From: Paraplanobispora siamensis | GTDB lineage: Bacteria; Actinomycetota; Actinomycetes; Streptosporangiales; Streptosporangiaceae | DNA length: 64,000 nt | NCBI RefSeq assembly: GCF_016863175.1 | Contig: NZ_BOOJ01000069.1 | Location: 18,718 to 82,717 of the forward strand | Reading direction: 5' to 3' | Shown here: piece by piece, positions 1 to 8,385 of the stretch | Position numbering within the stretch: position 1 is the stretch's first letter | Layout: each line of letters opens with the position of its first letter | The notes under the pieces: generated by a model | Told to the model about the DNA's origin: nothing | The model's database searches: none | The model's input: only the letters and a program-made list of their open reading frames with translations | Made by a program: the position numbers and the translations under genes

Positions 1-1
1 G

Positions 2-1351
2 ATCACGGACGGCGTCCAGGTCGTCACGTACAAGATCAACGAGAAGGCCGCCTGGTCGGACGGCACCCCGATCACCTACAAGGACTTCCAGGCGCAGTGG
101 AAGGCCCTGAACGGCTCGAACAAGAAGTACCAGGTCTCCTCGACCGACGGTTACGACCGGGTCAAGTCGGTGGAGAAGGGCGCCACCGACAAGGACGTCG
201 TGGTGACCTTCGAGAAGAACTACCCCGACTGGCAGGGCATGTTCTCGCCCCTCTACCCGGCCTCCACGAACGAGGACCCCGAGGTCTTCAACAAGGGCTG
301 GATCGGCAAGATCCCGGTCACCGCGGGCCCGTTCAAGGTCGAGAAGGTCGACGAGACCACCAAGACCGTCACGCTCGTCCGTGACGACAACTGGTGGGGC
401 CAGAAGGCCAAGCTGGACAAGGTCATCTTCCGCGCCATCGAGGACGGCGCGACGATGAACGCCTTCGCCAACGGCGAGATCGACGCCTTCGAGATCCCGG
501 CCAACGCCTCCGACCTCAAGCGGGCCAAGGAGGTGCCGAACGTCGACATCCGCAAGGCCGCGGCCCCGAACTGGCGCCACTTCACCGTCAACGGCTCGGC
601 CGAGCTGCTGAAGGACAAGTCGGTCCGCCAGGCCGTCGCCATGGGCATCAACCGCGAGACGATCGCCGCGTCCGACCTCAAGGACATGGACTGGCCGATC
701 CAGACGCTCGGCAACCACCTGTACATGAACACCCACAAGGGGTACGTGGACAACTCCGGCGAGGTCGGCAAGTACAACCCGGAGAAGGCCAAGCAGCTGC
801 TGGACGCCGCGGGCTGGAAGCAGGAGGGCGAGTACCGCAAGAAGGACGGCAAGGAGTTCGCCATCCGCTTCACCTACCCCTCCTCGGTGGCGGTCGCCAA
901 GCAGGAGGGTGAGCTCACCCAGGCGATGCTGAAGGAGATCGGCGTCAAGGTCAACGTCGAGCCGGTCCCGGACGACAAGTTCTTCGACGACTACGTCATC
1001 CCCGGCAACTTCGACATCGCGCCGTTCTCCTGGCTGGGCACGCCGTTCCCGAACGGCGCCCTGCCGCAGATCTACAAGACGCCGGAGAGCGCCGAGAACT
1101 ACGGCAGCAACTTCCCGCGCACCGGCAGCCCCGAGCTGGACACCCTGATCGACCAGGCGGCCGGCGAGATGGACCCGCAGAAGGCCATCGACCTGGGCAA
1201 CCAGGCCGACAAGCTGATCTGGGACCTGGTCCACACCATCCCGCTGTACCAGCGCCCGGACATCTACGCCACGAAGAAGAACCTGGCCAACTACGGCGCC
1301 TTCGGCTACGCCGACCCGAAGGACTGGACCGTCGTCGGCTTCACCAAGTAG
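2..1351 (+). CDS. ABC transporter substrate-binding protein, family 5 (5' partial)
   Basis: This is the C-terminal 449 residues of an extracellular solute-binding protein of the SBP_bac_5 (peptide/opine/nickel) family, which delivers oligopeptides or similar solutes to an ABC permease. The reading frame is open from base 2, so the gene begins upstream of the window and its signal peptide is not visible. Family features seen are the early segment around WSDGTPITYKDF, the middle segment SVRQAVAMGINRE typical of domain III, and a C-terminal HTIPLYQRPDIYA stretch. It ends in TAG at 1349-1351. No permease gene follows, so the rest of the transporter, if linked, lies upstream. Substrate cannot be told from the sequence. 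The family call is secure. Confidence 0.9.
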   Translation: MTDGVQVVTYKINEKAAWSDGTPITYKDFQAQWKALNGSNKKYQVSSTDGYDRVKSVEKGATDKDVVVTFEKNYPDWQGMFSPLYPASTNEDPEVFNKGWIGKIPVTAGPFKVEKVDETTKTVTLVRDDNWWGQKAKLDKVIFRAIEDGATMNAFANGEIDAFEIPANASDLKRAKEVPNVDIRKAAAPNWRHFTVNGSAELLKDKSVRQAVAMGINRETIAASDLKDMDWPIQTLGNHLYMNTHKGYVDNSGEVGKYNPEKAKQLLDAAGWKQEGEYRKKDGKEFAIRFTYPSSVAVAKQEGELTQAMLKEIGVKVNVEPVPDDKFFDDYVIPGNFDIAPFSWLGTPFPNGALPQIYKTPESAENYGSNFPRTGSPELDTLIDQAAGEMDPQKAIDLGNQADKLIWDLVHTIPLYQRPDIYATKKNLANYGAFGYADPKDWTVVGFTK

Positions 1352-1492
1352 TCCGGTCAGTCCCGGTCGGTTCCGGGTGACCCCGGGGTGATCCCCGCGC
1401 AGGGACCCTGCGCGGGGACGGCCGGCTCCGCCCGGTGAGCCCGGTCGTTCCGTGCCCTTCCCCGTTCCGGCGGGGGAGGGCACGGCCCTTTT

Positions 1493-1577
1493 CCCGGTCT
1501 CTTCCCCGGCCCGGTCTCTTCTCCGGCCCGGTCTCTTCTCCGGCCCGGTCTCTTCTCCGGCCCGGTCTCTTCTCCGG
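1493..1577. repeat. 17-bp tandem repeat, five copies
   Basis: Five head-to-tail copies of CCCGGTCTCTTCTCCGG occur at 1493, 1510, 1527, 1544 and 1561; the first copy has one change (CCCC for TCTCC). They lie in the spacer between the end of the solute-binding protein gene and the convergent zinc-ribbon gene. There are no spacers between copies, so this is not a CRISPR array. Copy number is likely to vary between strains. Confidence 0.9.
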
Positions 1578-1612
1578 CGGGGCCGTACGCCCTCGAAGCC
1601 GGGAAGTCCTTC

Positions 1613-1825
1613 TCAGGAGAAAGCGACCCGGCGGGTGAGCGGGCGGACGTTCTCCACGGGCTCGGGGACCAGCGCGTCCGCGCACTCCGGGCAGGCGAAC
1701 AGGATCGCCTCGTTCGGCAGGCGGCCGATCCTGATCCTCGGCCGGGGCCACTTCTTGTGGCAGGCCACGCAGGCGTCACCTTCGCATTGGGCGCGGGTCA
1801 GGCCTTCTGGGTCGAACATCATCAT
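1613..1825 (-). CDS. small zinc-ribbon-like protein
   Basis: A 70-residue protein of unknown function. Cysteines lie at about positions 14, 19, 22, 45 and 48; the CVAC and CPEC pairs, 26 residues apart, form a plausible zinc ribbon. There is no signal peptide or membrane segment. I placed the start at the first of three consecutive ATG codons (1825, 1822, 1819); the frame is open further upstream to 1942, but that part looks non-coding and contains an AT-rich palindromic patch (1895-1909) that could be the promoter. No good ribosome-binding site is visible, so the start is uncertain. It is convergent with the solute-binding protein gene and transcribed away from gabT. I do not recognise the family. 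Confidence 0.6.
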   Translation of the reverse strand: MMMFDPEGLTRAQCEGDACVACHKKWPRPRIRIGRLPNEAILFACPECADALVPEPVENVRPLTRRVAFS

Positions 1826-1983
1826 GGTCCGTACCGTTCTGGTCGGCCTCCAGTCCACCACGCCTCCCCTCCTGCTCACTCTGTCACCTGTCGCAACCGT
1901 TATAACGTTCCTACCCCCGGTGATCGATTTGCTGGAGCCCAAGCGAGGGTTAAATCGCCTCCAGGGTGTGATTCACCCAACGA

Positions 1984-2018
1984 CAAAAGGGGCACCAGGC
2001 ATCAAGCCGGGTGCCCCC
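1984..2018 (-). terminator. rho-independent terminator downstream of gabT
   Basis: On the minus strand, 20 bases past the gabT stop, GGGGCACC pairs with GGTGCCCC through an inner GGC/GCC extension and a five-base loop (1989-2017). It is followed directly by TTTTG. Strong stem plus U-tract is a textbook intrinsic terminator for gabT. Confidence 0.85.
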
Positions 2019-2037
2019 TGCGACGGACTTCAAACTG

Positions 2038-3390
2038 TCAGATCTCGGAAACGATCTTCTCCAGGATGGTCAGGCCCTCTTCCAGCAGGTGGTCGGGCAT
2101 GACCAGCGGCGGCAGGAATCGCAGAACGTTGCCGTAGGTGCCGGCGGTCAGCACGAGCAGGCCCTCGGCGTGGCACCGCTTCGCGATCTCGCCCGCGGCC
2201 GTGGGGTGCGGCTCCTTGGTCCCGGGGACGACCAGCTCGATGGCGATCATGGCGCCGCGGCCGCGCACGTCGCCCACGATCGGGTTCTTCTCCGCGATGG
2301 CGCGCAGGCGCGGGAGCATGACCTCGCCGATGTGCCGGGCCCGGCCCACCAGGTCATCGGCCTCGATGGTCTCCAGCACGCCGAGCGCCGCCTCGCAGGC
2401 GAGCGGGTTGCCGCCGTAGGTGCCGCCCAGGCCGCCGACGTGGATCCTGTCGAGGATCTCGGCGCGGCCGGTGACGGCCGCCAGCGGCAGGCCGCCCGCG
2501 ATGCCCTTGGCGGTGACGATGATGTCGGGGACGAGGCCCTCGTCCTCACAGGCGAACAGGTCGCCGGTGCGGGCGAAGCCGGTCTGCACCTCGTCGGCGA
2601 TGAACACGATCCCGTTGGCCTTGCAGAACTCGGCGATCCTCGGCAGGAAGCCCTTGGCCGGCTCGATGAAGCCGCCCTCGCCCGCGATCGGCTCGATCAG
2701 CACCGCGGCCACGTTCTCGGCGCCGACCTGCTTGTTGATCTGGTCGATCGCCTGGGCCGCGGCCTCCTCGGCGCAGTTCTCCGGGCCCGACGGCCAACGG
2801 AAGGGGTAGGCCAGCGGCACCCGGTAGACCTCGGGCGCGAACGGGCCGAAGCCCTGCTTGTACGGCATGTTCTTGGCCGTCAGCGACATCGTCAGCAGGG
2901 TCCGGCCGTGGTAGCCGTGGTCGAAGACGACGACGGCCTGGCGGCCGGTGGCGTGCCGGGCGACCTTGACCGCGTTCTCCACGGCCTCGGCGCCGCTGTT
3001 GAGCAGGAAGGTGCGCTTCTCGTGGTCGCCGGGGGTGATCTCGTTGAGCCTCTCGGCGACCTGCACGTACGACTCGTACGGCGTGATCATGAAGCAGGTG
3101 TGCGTGAAGTCCGCCACCTGCCGCTGGACCCGCTCGACCACGCGCGGCGCGGCGTTGCCCACGTTGGTCACCGCGATGCCCGAGCCGAAGTCGATCAGGG
3201 AGTTGCCGTCGGCGTCGACGACCACACCGCCACCGGCGTGCGTCACGAAGACCGGCAGGGTGGTGCCGATGCCCGGCGGGACGGCGGCCTGCTTGCGGGC
3301 GAACATCTCACGGGACTTCGGGCCGGGGATCTCGGTGACGACGCGGCGCTCCTGCGGAAGCGACGGGCCGCCCTGGGTGACGGTGCTCAT
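2038..3390 (-). CDS. gabT: 4-aminobutyrate--2-oxoglutarate transaminase
   Basis: A 450-residue class III PLP-dependent aminotransferase that transfers the amino group of GABA to 2-oxoglutarate, giving succinate semialdehyde and glutamate. The PLP-binding block [10 protein letters not shown] is at 131-140, the conserved [11 protein letters not shown] at 266-276, and the Schiff-base lysine is K295 in TAKGIAGG. Length is normal for bacterial GabT. It starts with ATG at 3390 and is divergent from a PucR-type regulator whose start is about 90 bases away. An aldehyde dehydrogenase gene able to take the product onward lies at 5828-7255. The PucR protein is the obvious candidate regulator. Related omega-transaminases (5-aminovalerate, beta-alanine) cannot be fully excluded. 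Confidence 0.9.
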   Translation of the reverse strand: MSTVTQGGPSLPQERRVVTEIPGPKSREMFARKQAAVPPGIGTTLPVFVTHAGGGVVVDADGNSLIDFGSGIAVTNVGNAAPRVVERVQRQVADFTHTCFMITPYESYVQVAERLNEITPGDHEKRTFLLNSGAEAVENAVKVARHATGRQAVVVFDHGYHGRTLLTMSLTAKNMPYKQGFGPFAPEVYRVPLAYPFRWPSGPENCAEEAAAQAIDQINKQVGAENVAAVLIEPIAGEGGFIEPAKGFLPRIAEFCKANGIVFIADEVQTGFARTGDLFACEDEGLVPDIIVTAKGIAGGLPLAAVTGRAEILDRIHVGGLGGTYGGNPLACEAALGVLETIEADDLVGRARHIGEVMLPRLRAIAEKNPIVGDVRGRGAMIAIELVVPGTKEPHPTAAGEIAKRCHAEGLLVLTAGTYGNVLRFLPPLVMPDHLLEEGLTILEKIVSEI

Positions 3391-3481
3391 GCTGCGACGG
3401 TATGCCGGGCGTGCCGGGATGCCGATGATGCACTATGGCAAAATTGCGAGGATCGCTCTGGCCGTAACGTACAAACCGGGG

Positions 3482-4942
3482 GTGGTGGTGGCGCCGACGC
3501 TGCGCACCGTCGTGCGGCGCCTGCCGCTCGGGCTCGCCGTGCTCGCCGGGCACGAGGCGCTCGACCGGCCGGTGCGCTGGGTGGCCGTGAGCGAGCTGGA
3601 GGATCCCACTCCGTTCCTGGAGGGCGGCGAGCTCGTCCTGACCACGGGCATGCGCCTGGACGCCGACGGCGCCGCGCCGTACGTCGACCGCCTGGTCGCC
3701 CGGGGCGTCACCGGCCTGGGGTTCGGCGTCGGCCTGGGGCACGAGGAGATCCCCGCCGAGCTGGTGACGGCCGCCTCCCGGGCGGGACTGCCGCTGGTCG
3801 AGGTGCCGCGTCAGACCCCGTTCGTCGCGATCGGCAAGGCGGTCAGCGACCTGCTCGCCGCCGAGCAGTACGAGGAGATCACCCGCGCCTTCGCCGCCCA
3901 GAACCGTCTCACCCGCGCGGCCCTGCGCCCCGAGGGGCCGCGGGCCGTGGTCGAGCGCCTGGCCAGGGAACTCGGCGGCTGGGCCGTACTGCTCGACGAG
4001 GCGGGTGGCGAGCGGCATGCGGCGGGCAGGGGCGCCGCGGCCGTGGCCGCCGTCATCCCCGAGCTCGGCCGCCTGCGCGGACGGCCGCGCGAGGGCGGGA
4101 CCCCCTCCAGCCTGGCGTTCTCCACCCCCGGAGCGCACGTCGTCGTCCAGCCGCTGGGCGCCCGCCGGATCAGGGGGTTCTTCGCGGTCGGGCTCGGCAA
4201 ACCCTTCTCGCCGGTCGAGCACACCGTGGTCAACGCCGCCGGATCGCTGCTCACCCTCCTGCTCGAACACGGCAGGGAACACCAGGAGGCCGAGCGCGGC
4301 GTCCGCTCCGCCGTGCTGCGGCTGCTGCTGGCCGGGGAGACGCGGGCCGGGCGGGAGACGCTGGAGCTGCTGGGCGGCGGGCTCGCGGACGGGCCGCTGA
4401 CGGTCCTGGCCTGCGGCGGCGACCCCGAGGCGGTGCTGGAGGCGGCGGCGGAGGAGTTCGCGGCGGACGCCGACGGCCGGGTGGTCGTCATCGTGCCGGC
4501 TGAGCGCGCCGAGACCGCGGCGGCGGCGCTGCGCGGTCACGGACCGGTCGGCGTCGGCACCCCGGTGGACGATCGGCAGCTGGGCACGGGCCTGGACCAG
4601 GCCGACCGGGCGCTCGCGGCGGCCCGCCGCGGCGGTGAGCCGGTCATGCGCTTCGCCGACCTGGCGGGGCAGGGACTGCTCTCCCTGCTGGACGCCGGAG
4701 CGGCCGCGGCGTTCTCCGCGGCGCTGCTCGCCCCGCTGCGGGAGTACGGCTCCCGCGCCGACCTGCTGGAGTCGCTGCGCGCCTACCTGGCGTGCAACGG
4801 GCACTGGGACGCGGCGGCGCAGCGGCTCGGCGTGCACCGGCACACCCTGCGCTATCGCATGCGCCGCGTCGCCGAGATCCTCGGCCGCGACCTGGACGAC
4901 CCCGCGGCCCGGGCCGAGCTCTGGGTCGCGCTGAACGTCTGA
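3482..4942 (+). CDS. PucR family transcriptional regulator
   Basis: A roughly 486-residue regulator with the classical three-part PucR layout: an N-terminal PucR sensor domain (LRTVVRRLPLGLAVLAG onward to about 130), a GGDEF-like CdaR middle, and a C-terminal HTH_30 DNA-binding domain ending in the conserved GVHRHTLRYRMRRVAEI block. The last domain marks the family unmistakably. There is a run of three in-frame GTG codons at 3482, 3485 and 3488, any of which could be the start; an in-frame ATG at 3423 exists but would add a non-conserved tail. It is divergent from gabT, and PucR-family proteins often sense small nitrogenous metabolites, so control of GABA catabolism is a reasonable inference. 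Confidence 0.85.
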   Translation: MVVAPTLRTVVRRLPLGLAVLAGHEALDRPVRWVAVSELEDPTPFLEGGELVLTTGMRLDADGAAPYVDRLVARGVTGLGFGVGLGHEEIPAELVTAASRAGLPLVEVPRQTPFVAIGKAVSDLLAAEQYEEITRAFAAQNRLTRAALRPEGPRAVVERLARELGGWAVLLDEAGGERHAAGRGAAAVAAVIPELGRLRGRPREGGTPSSLAFSTPGAHVVVQPLGARRIRGFFAVGLGKPFSPVEHTVVNAAGSLLTLLLEHGREHQEAERGVRSAVLRLLLAGETRAGRETLELLGGGLADGPLTVLACGGDPEAVLEAAAEEFAADADGRVVVIVPAERAETAAAALRGHGPVGVGTPVDDRQLGTGLDQADRALAAARRGGEPVMRFADLAGQGLLSLLDAGAAAAFSAALLAPLREYGSRADLLESLRAYLACNGHWDAAAQRLGVHRHTLRYRMRRVAEILGRDLDDPAARAELWVALNV

Positions 4943-4954
4943 CGGTCCGGCGTC

Positions 4955-5614
4955 CTAGAGCAGGGCGGCCCCGGAGTCGCTCAGCTCCGGGGCGGGCTTG
5001 GCCATGTAGCGGAAGACGACGGCGCGGGTGACGGTCTCGTAGATGCTCTCGTCGCGCAGGTGACCGGCACGTTCCAGGCTGATCGCCCCCTGCGCGGCCG
5101 CCCACAGCGCGTCGGCGATCTTCCTGGGCTGGGTGGGGACGAGGTATCCGGCCGAGATGCAGTCGGCGATCACCCGGTCGAAGATGTTGAGCGCCGCCCT
5201 GGCCAGGGTCCTGGCCCGCTCGCTGGGGGTGAAGCCGGGGATCGCCTTCTCGAACATCAGGCCGTAGTAGCCGGGCTCGGCCAGCGCGGCCTCCCGGTAC
5301 GCCGGGCCGAGGGCGTTGAGGTGCTCAAGGGAGTTCTTGCGCGGGGGCACCTCGTTCAGGCGCCGCCGGAACCGCTCGAAGCCCTCCAGGTAGAGGGCCT
5401 CGGCCAGGCCCTCCTTGCTGCCGAACATGGTGTAGATGACGGTCGTGGAGCATCCGGCCTCGCCGGCGATGCGCCGCATCGACAAGCTCTCCGGTCCGAC
5501 GGTGACCAGAAGACGGCTGGCCACGTCGAGGAGCCGGCTGCGCAACGCGTCCTGACCGGCCCGCTCGCCGAGCATGTAGGCGCCCTGCAACCCGAGCGGC
5601 GCCGAGGAGGTCAT
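4955..5614 (-). CDS. TetR/AcrR family transcriptional regulator
   Basis: A 219-residue TetR-type repressor. The N-terminal helix-turn-helix is visible as SLSMRRIAGEAGCSTTVIYTMFGSKEGL near residues 45-70, followed by a helical ligand-binding domain with a WAAAQGAISLERAGH motif seen in TetR_C_13-like (WHG) domains. I chose the ATG at 5614 because GGAAAGG lies nine bases upstream; an in-frame upstream start at 5662 is possible. It is convergent with the PucR gene and divergent from the aldehyde dehydrogenase gene, with a 213-base AT-rich spacer between the starts, so it probably controls that gene and itself. Ligand unknown. Confidence 0.88.
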   Translation of the reverse strand: MTSSAPLGLQGAYMLGERAGQDALRSRLLDVASRLLVTVGPESLSMRRIAGEAGCSTTVIYTMFGSKEGLAEALYLEGFERFRRRLNEVPPRKNSLEHLNALGPAYREAALAEPGYYGLMFEKAIPGFTPSERARTLARAALNIFDRVIADCISAGYLVPTQPRKIADALWAAAQGAISLERAGHLRDESIYETVTRAVVFRYMAKPAPELSDSGAALL

Positions 5615-5827
5615 GGGGGCACGCCTTTCCGATCTGGGGGGTGGCACACGAGACTTAGCCAACGTGAAGATCGTTCAAACCGTCGTCCATAAGAAATATC
5701 CCTTAATAATCCCTATTTCGTTACAGGAGATCGAGGGTGAGGTTTATGCGGAACGGCGAGCGATGTCACGGGTCTTGTGCGGACTGGAGTAGGGCCCGGC
5801 CCCCGCCGGTGGCATACGGTCGGAAGC

Positions 5828-7255
5828 ATGGACGTGCGCCCCTTCTGGCTCGCCGGCCGCCCCGCGACCGGGGACGGCGAGCTCACCGTGACCAACTCCC
5901 ATGACGGCCGCACCGTCGGCGTCTGTTCCGTGCCGACCCCCGACCAGGTCGAGGAGGCCGTCGCCGCGGCGGACGCCGTACGCAAGGAGGCCGCCGCGCT
6001 CCCGATCCACGTGCGGGCCGAGGCCCTCGCCCACGTCTCGCGCCGCCTGGCCGAGCGCGCCGACGAGATCGCCCACCTCATCATGGAGGAGAACGGCAAG
6101 CCCCTCTTCTGGGCCCGCGGCGAGGTCGGCCGCGCCGTCTCCACCTTCCGCTTCGCCGCCGAGGAGACCCGCCGCCTGAGCGGTGAGGCGATGCGCCTGG
6201 ACACCGAGCCCGCCGCGACCGGCCGCCTGGCCTATGTCTCGCGCGTGCCGTACGGGCCGATCCTGGCGATCACGCCGTTCAACTTCCCGCTCAACCTCGT
6301 CGCCCACAAGGTCGCCCCGGCCATCGCCGCCGGCGCGCCGGTCATCGTCAAGCCCGCTCCGGCCACCCCGCTGTCGGCGCTGCTGCTCGGCGAGATCCTC
6401 GCCGAGACGGACCTGCCCGCCGGGATGTTCTCCGTGCTCCCGGTGCCCAACGACCGCGCCTCCACGCTGGTCACCGACCCCCGCCTGCCGGTGGTCTCCT
6501 TCACCGGCTCGGGCCCGGTCGGGTACGCGATCATGGACCAGGTGCCGCGCAAGCACGTGACCCTGGAGCTCGGCGGCAACGCCGCCGCGGTCGTGCTGGC
6601 CGACGCCGACCTCGACTGGGCCGCCTCCCGGGTGGCGCTGTTCTCCAACTACCAGGCGGGCCAGAGCTGCATCGCGGTCCAGCGGGTGATCGTCGAGGAG
6701 TCCGTGCGCGAGGAGTTCCTGGGCAAGCTGGTCCCGGCCGTCGAGGCCCTGGTGACCGGCGACCCGGCCGACGAGAAGACCCAGGTCGGCCCGCTGGTCT
6801 CGGTCGAGGCCGCCGAGCGCGTCGAGCAGTGGGTCAACGAGGCCGTCGCGTCCGGCGCCCGCGTCCTGACGGGCGGCACCCGTGACGGCGCCACCGTCAC
6901 TCCGACCGTCCTGGTCGACGCGCCGGCCGACGCCAAGGTCTCCTGCGAGGAGGTCTTCGGCCCCGTGATGATCGTCCAGACCGTCTCCGGCCCGGACGAG
7001 GCCTTCGCGGCGGTCAACGACTCCAAGTACGGCCTGCAGGCCGGGGTGTTCACCCGCAACCTCGACCTGGCCTTCCGGGCCAACCGCGAACTCGAGGTCG
7101 GCGGCGTCATCATCGGCGACGTCCCCTCCTACCGCGCCGACCAGATGCCCTACGGCGGCGTCAAGGACTCCGGCATCGGCCGCGAGGGCATCCGCTCCGC
7201 CATCGCCGACTACACCTACGAAAAGGTCATGGTCCTCACGGGCCTGTCCCTCTAG
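5828..7255 (+). CDS. NAD(P)-dependent aldehyde dehydrogenase (succinate-semialdehyde dehydrogenase-like)
   Basis: A 475-residue aldehyde dehydrogenase that oxidises an aldehyde to the acid. The Rossmann segment FNFPLNLVAHKVAPA, general base E247 in LELGGN, and nucleophile C281 in GQSCIAVQR are all present, as is the EEVFGPV motif. Phylogenetic type looks like the phosphonoacetaldehyde/succinate-semialdehyde dehydrogenase side rather than betaine aldehyde dehydrogenase. With gabT about 2.4 kb away it could complete a GABA shunt to succinate, but specificity is inferred from context only. It starts at ATG 5828 and its stop is followed immediately by the left inverted-repeat arm. The upstream TetR gene is the likely regulator. 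Confidence 0.88.
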   Translation: MDVRPFWLAGRPATGDGELTVTNSHDGRTVGVCSVPTPDQVEEAVAAADAVRKEAAALPIHVRAEALAHVSRRLAERADEIAHLIMEENGKPLFWARGEVGRAVSTFRFAAEETRRLSGEAMRLDTEPAATGRLAYVSRVPYGPILAITPFNFPLNLVAHKVAPAIAAGAPVIVKPAPATPLSALLLGEILAETDLPAGMFSVLPVPNDRASTLVTDPRLPVVSFTGSGPVGYAIMDQVPRKHVTLELGGNAAAVVLADADLDWAASRVALFSNYQAGQSCIAVQRVIVEESVREEFLGKLVPAVEALVTGDPADEKTQVGPLVSVEAAERVEQWVNEAVASGARVLTGGTRDGATVTPTVLVDAPADAKVSCEEVFGPVMIVQTVSGPDEAFAAVNDSKYGLQAGVFTRNLDLAFRANRELEVGGVIIGDVPSYRADQMPYGGVKDSGIGREGIRSAIADYTYEKVMVLTGLSL

Positions 7256-7316
7256 CCGCGCCGGTGTGTGCCGGCACGGAGCGCAGATCGTGCCGGTACG
7301 GCACGGAGCACAGGTC

Positions 7317-7575
7317 AAGGCTCGGCGCCGGTACGGCGAGACGTGGTACGGCGGTGCTCGGCGCCGTTTGTACGGCGGGCGGCCCTGGTGGGCGGGGCCG
7401 TCCCGCTGCGGCGGGGGACATGGTCGTGCCGTGCGGGCGGGTGTTCCGGCCGGCCGGTGTTCTGTGAGTGGCTGAAGCGTGAGTGCGGGGCCGTTCAGGG
7501 GGGCTCGCCGTTGCCTTGCGGCCGTGCCGGCGGGAAGGAGCTCAGGGCCGGGCGCCGTAGCTGCGCCCAAGGCGG
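7317..7575. repeat. left arm of long inverted repeat
   Basis: This non-coding stretch of the 7256-7618 gap matches the reverse complement of 8386-8810. Anchors are GGCGCCGGTACGGCG (7325-7339), a 23-bp identical block ending GTTCCGGCCGGCC (7433-7455), and a segment of about 115 bp from 7457 that is roughly 80 percent identical by eye (CTGTGAGTGGCTGAAGC, CGGGGCCGTTCAGGG, GCTGCGCCC). No gene is seen in it. The arm lies just past the aldehyde dehydrogenase stop and before the 3' end of the merR-like gene. Confidence 0.75.
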
Positions 7576-7618
7576 GGGAGTCGATGCCCGCGCGGTCGGA
7601 AGGCGGGTCAGGCCGGGG

Positions 7619-7978
7619 TCATGCCGGGGTGAGGGCTCGGGTGGAGGCCTGGAGGATGTCGTCCAGGGCTGTGCGGGCCCGGGTGAGGTCGGCTATGTGG
7701 GAGTCCAGCTCGGCCAGCTGGGTCTTGAGGTGGTCGAGGACGCAGGCCTGAAGTTCGGTGCCGTCGCCGACGAAGCAGGGCATGAGCTCGCGGATGACCT
7801 TGGTGGGCAGCCCTGCGGCGAGCAGGGTGCGGATGCGGGCGACGGTCGCGGGGGCCTCCGGGCCGTAATGGCGGTGGCCGCCCTCGCTGCGGCGGGAGGT
7901 GAGCAGCCCTTGAGTCTCGTAGTAGCGGAGGAGCCGGACGGCCACGCCCGTTTCGCGGGACAGTTCTCCGATCTTCAT
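7619..7978 (-). CDS. MerR family transcriptional regulator
   Basis: A 119-residue MerR-type regulator. The winged helix is at the N terminus (KIGELSRETGVAVRLLRYYETQGLL, with the RYY signature), followed by the GGHRHY segment and a C-terminal dimerisation coiled coil (LKTQLAELDSHIADLTRARTALDDI). One cysteine, C89-ish in MPCFVGDG, and C99-ish in QACVLDH could serve sensing but there is no metal-site pattern. The ATG at 7978 has AGGTG seven bases upstream on its strand. It is divergent from an ABM-domain monooxygenase with a MerR-type spacer-palindrome promoter between them, so it almost certainly activates that gene. Both genes sit between inverted-repeat arms. Confidence 0.9.
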   Translation of the reverse strand: MKIGELSRETGVAVRLLRYYETQGLLTSRRSEGGHRHYGPEAPATVARIRTLLAAGLPTKVIRELMPCFVGDGTELQACVLDHLKTQLAELDSHIADLTRARTALDDILQASTRALTPA

Positions 7979-8003
7979 GTGATCCACCTCACAGAGAAGC
8001 GGC

Positions 8004-8035
8004 TTGAATCTGACACCGGTGTCACATCCTAACGT
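8004..8035 (+). promoter_or_regulatory. MerR-type promoter with operator in the spacer
   Basis: A -35-like TTGAAT (8004-8009) and a -10-like TAACGT (8030-8035) are separated by 20 bases, longer than the standard 17. The perfect palindrome TGACACCGGTGTCA (8011-8024) fills the spacer. Over-long spacers with a central dyad are the hallmark of MerR-activated promoters. The start codon at 8043 lies only eight bases past the -10, so the mRNA is probably leaderless. Confidence 0.75.
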
Positions 8036-8042
8036 CGATCGC

Positions 8043-8372
8043 ATGACGACGACATCGAGGGCGCAGACGCCCGTTTCGCTGTACGGATTCCTTACCCCCA
8101 AGCCCGGCCACGCCGACGAGCTCAGAAGGCTCCTGCTGGACCTCGTCGAGCCGTCCCGGGGACACGGGGGCAGCCTTCAGTACCACCTTCACGAGCAGGA
8201 GGACGGCCGGTTCTTCCTCTACGAGGTATGGCGCTCGCAAGAGGACCTCGACCGGCACAACGCGACCCCGCTGCTGCGCGCCTGCATGGACGAGCTGCCC
8301 AACCACATAGAAGGGGTGCCCGAGGTCTACTCCGGTGAGATGAGGAGCCCCTATCCGGCCGTCACGGTGTGA
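8043..8372 (+). CDS. ABM-domain (antibiotic biosynthesis/quinol) monooxygenase
   Basis: A 109-residue single-domain protein of the ABM superfamily (dimeric alpha-beta fold, cofactor-free quinol monooxygenases and relatives). The pattern LYGFLTPKPGHADELRRLLLDL, then LQYHLHEQEDGRFFLYEVWRSQEDLDRHNATP, is typical for the fold, including the conserved Y/W and H positions. It starts at ATG 8043, probably on a leaderless transcript from the MerR-type promoter. A role in quinone or electrophile detoxification under MerR control is a fair inference, but these small proteins vary widely in chemistry. The right inverted-repeat arm begins 13 bases after its stop. Confidence 0.82.
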   Translation: MTTTSRAQTPVSLYGFLTPKPGHADELRRLLLDLVEPSRGHGGSLQYHLHEQEDGRFFLYEVWRSQEDLDRHNATPLLRACMDELPNHIEGVPEVYSGEMRSPYPAVTV

Positions 8373-8385
8373 AGCCGACTCCGCG

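Noticed and set aside
1493..1577. CRISPR array
   Set aside because: The 17-bp units are directly abutting with no spacers, and no cas genes are present.
2011..4503. A plus-strand frame of 830 codons opposite gabT and into the PucR gene in another frame
   Set aside because: gabT and PucR motifs account for the region; this frame has no recognisable content.
5744..7570. A 608-codon minus-strand open frame over the aldehyde dehydrogenase gene
   Set aside because: It is opposite a gene with complete catalytic motifs and its composition is that of shadow translation.
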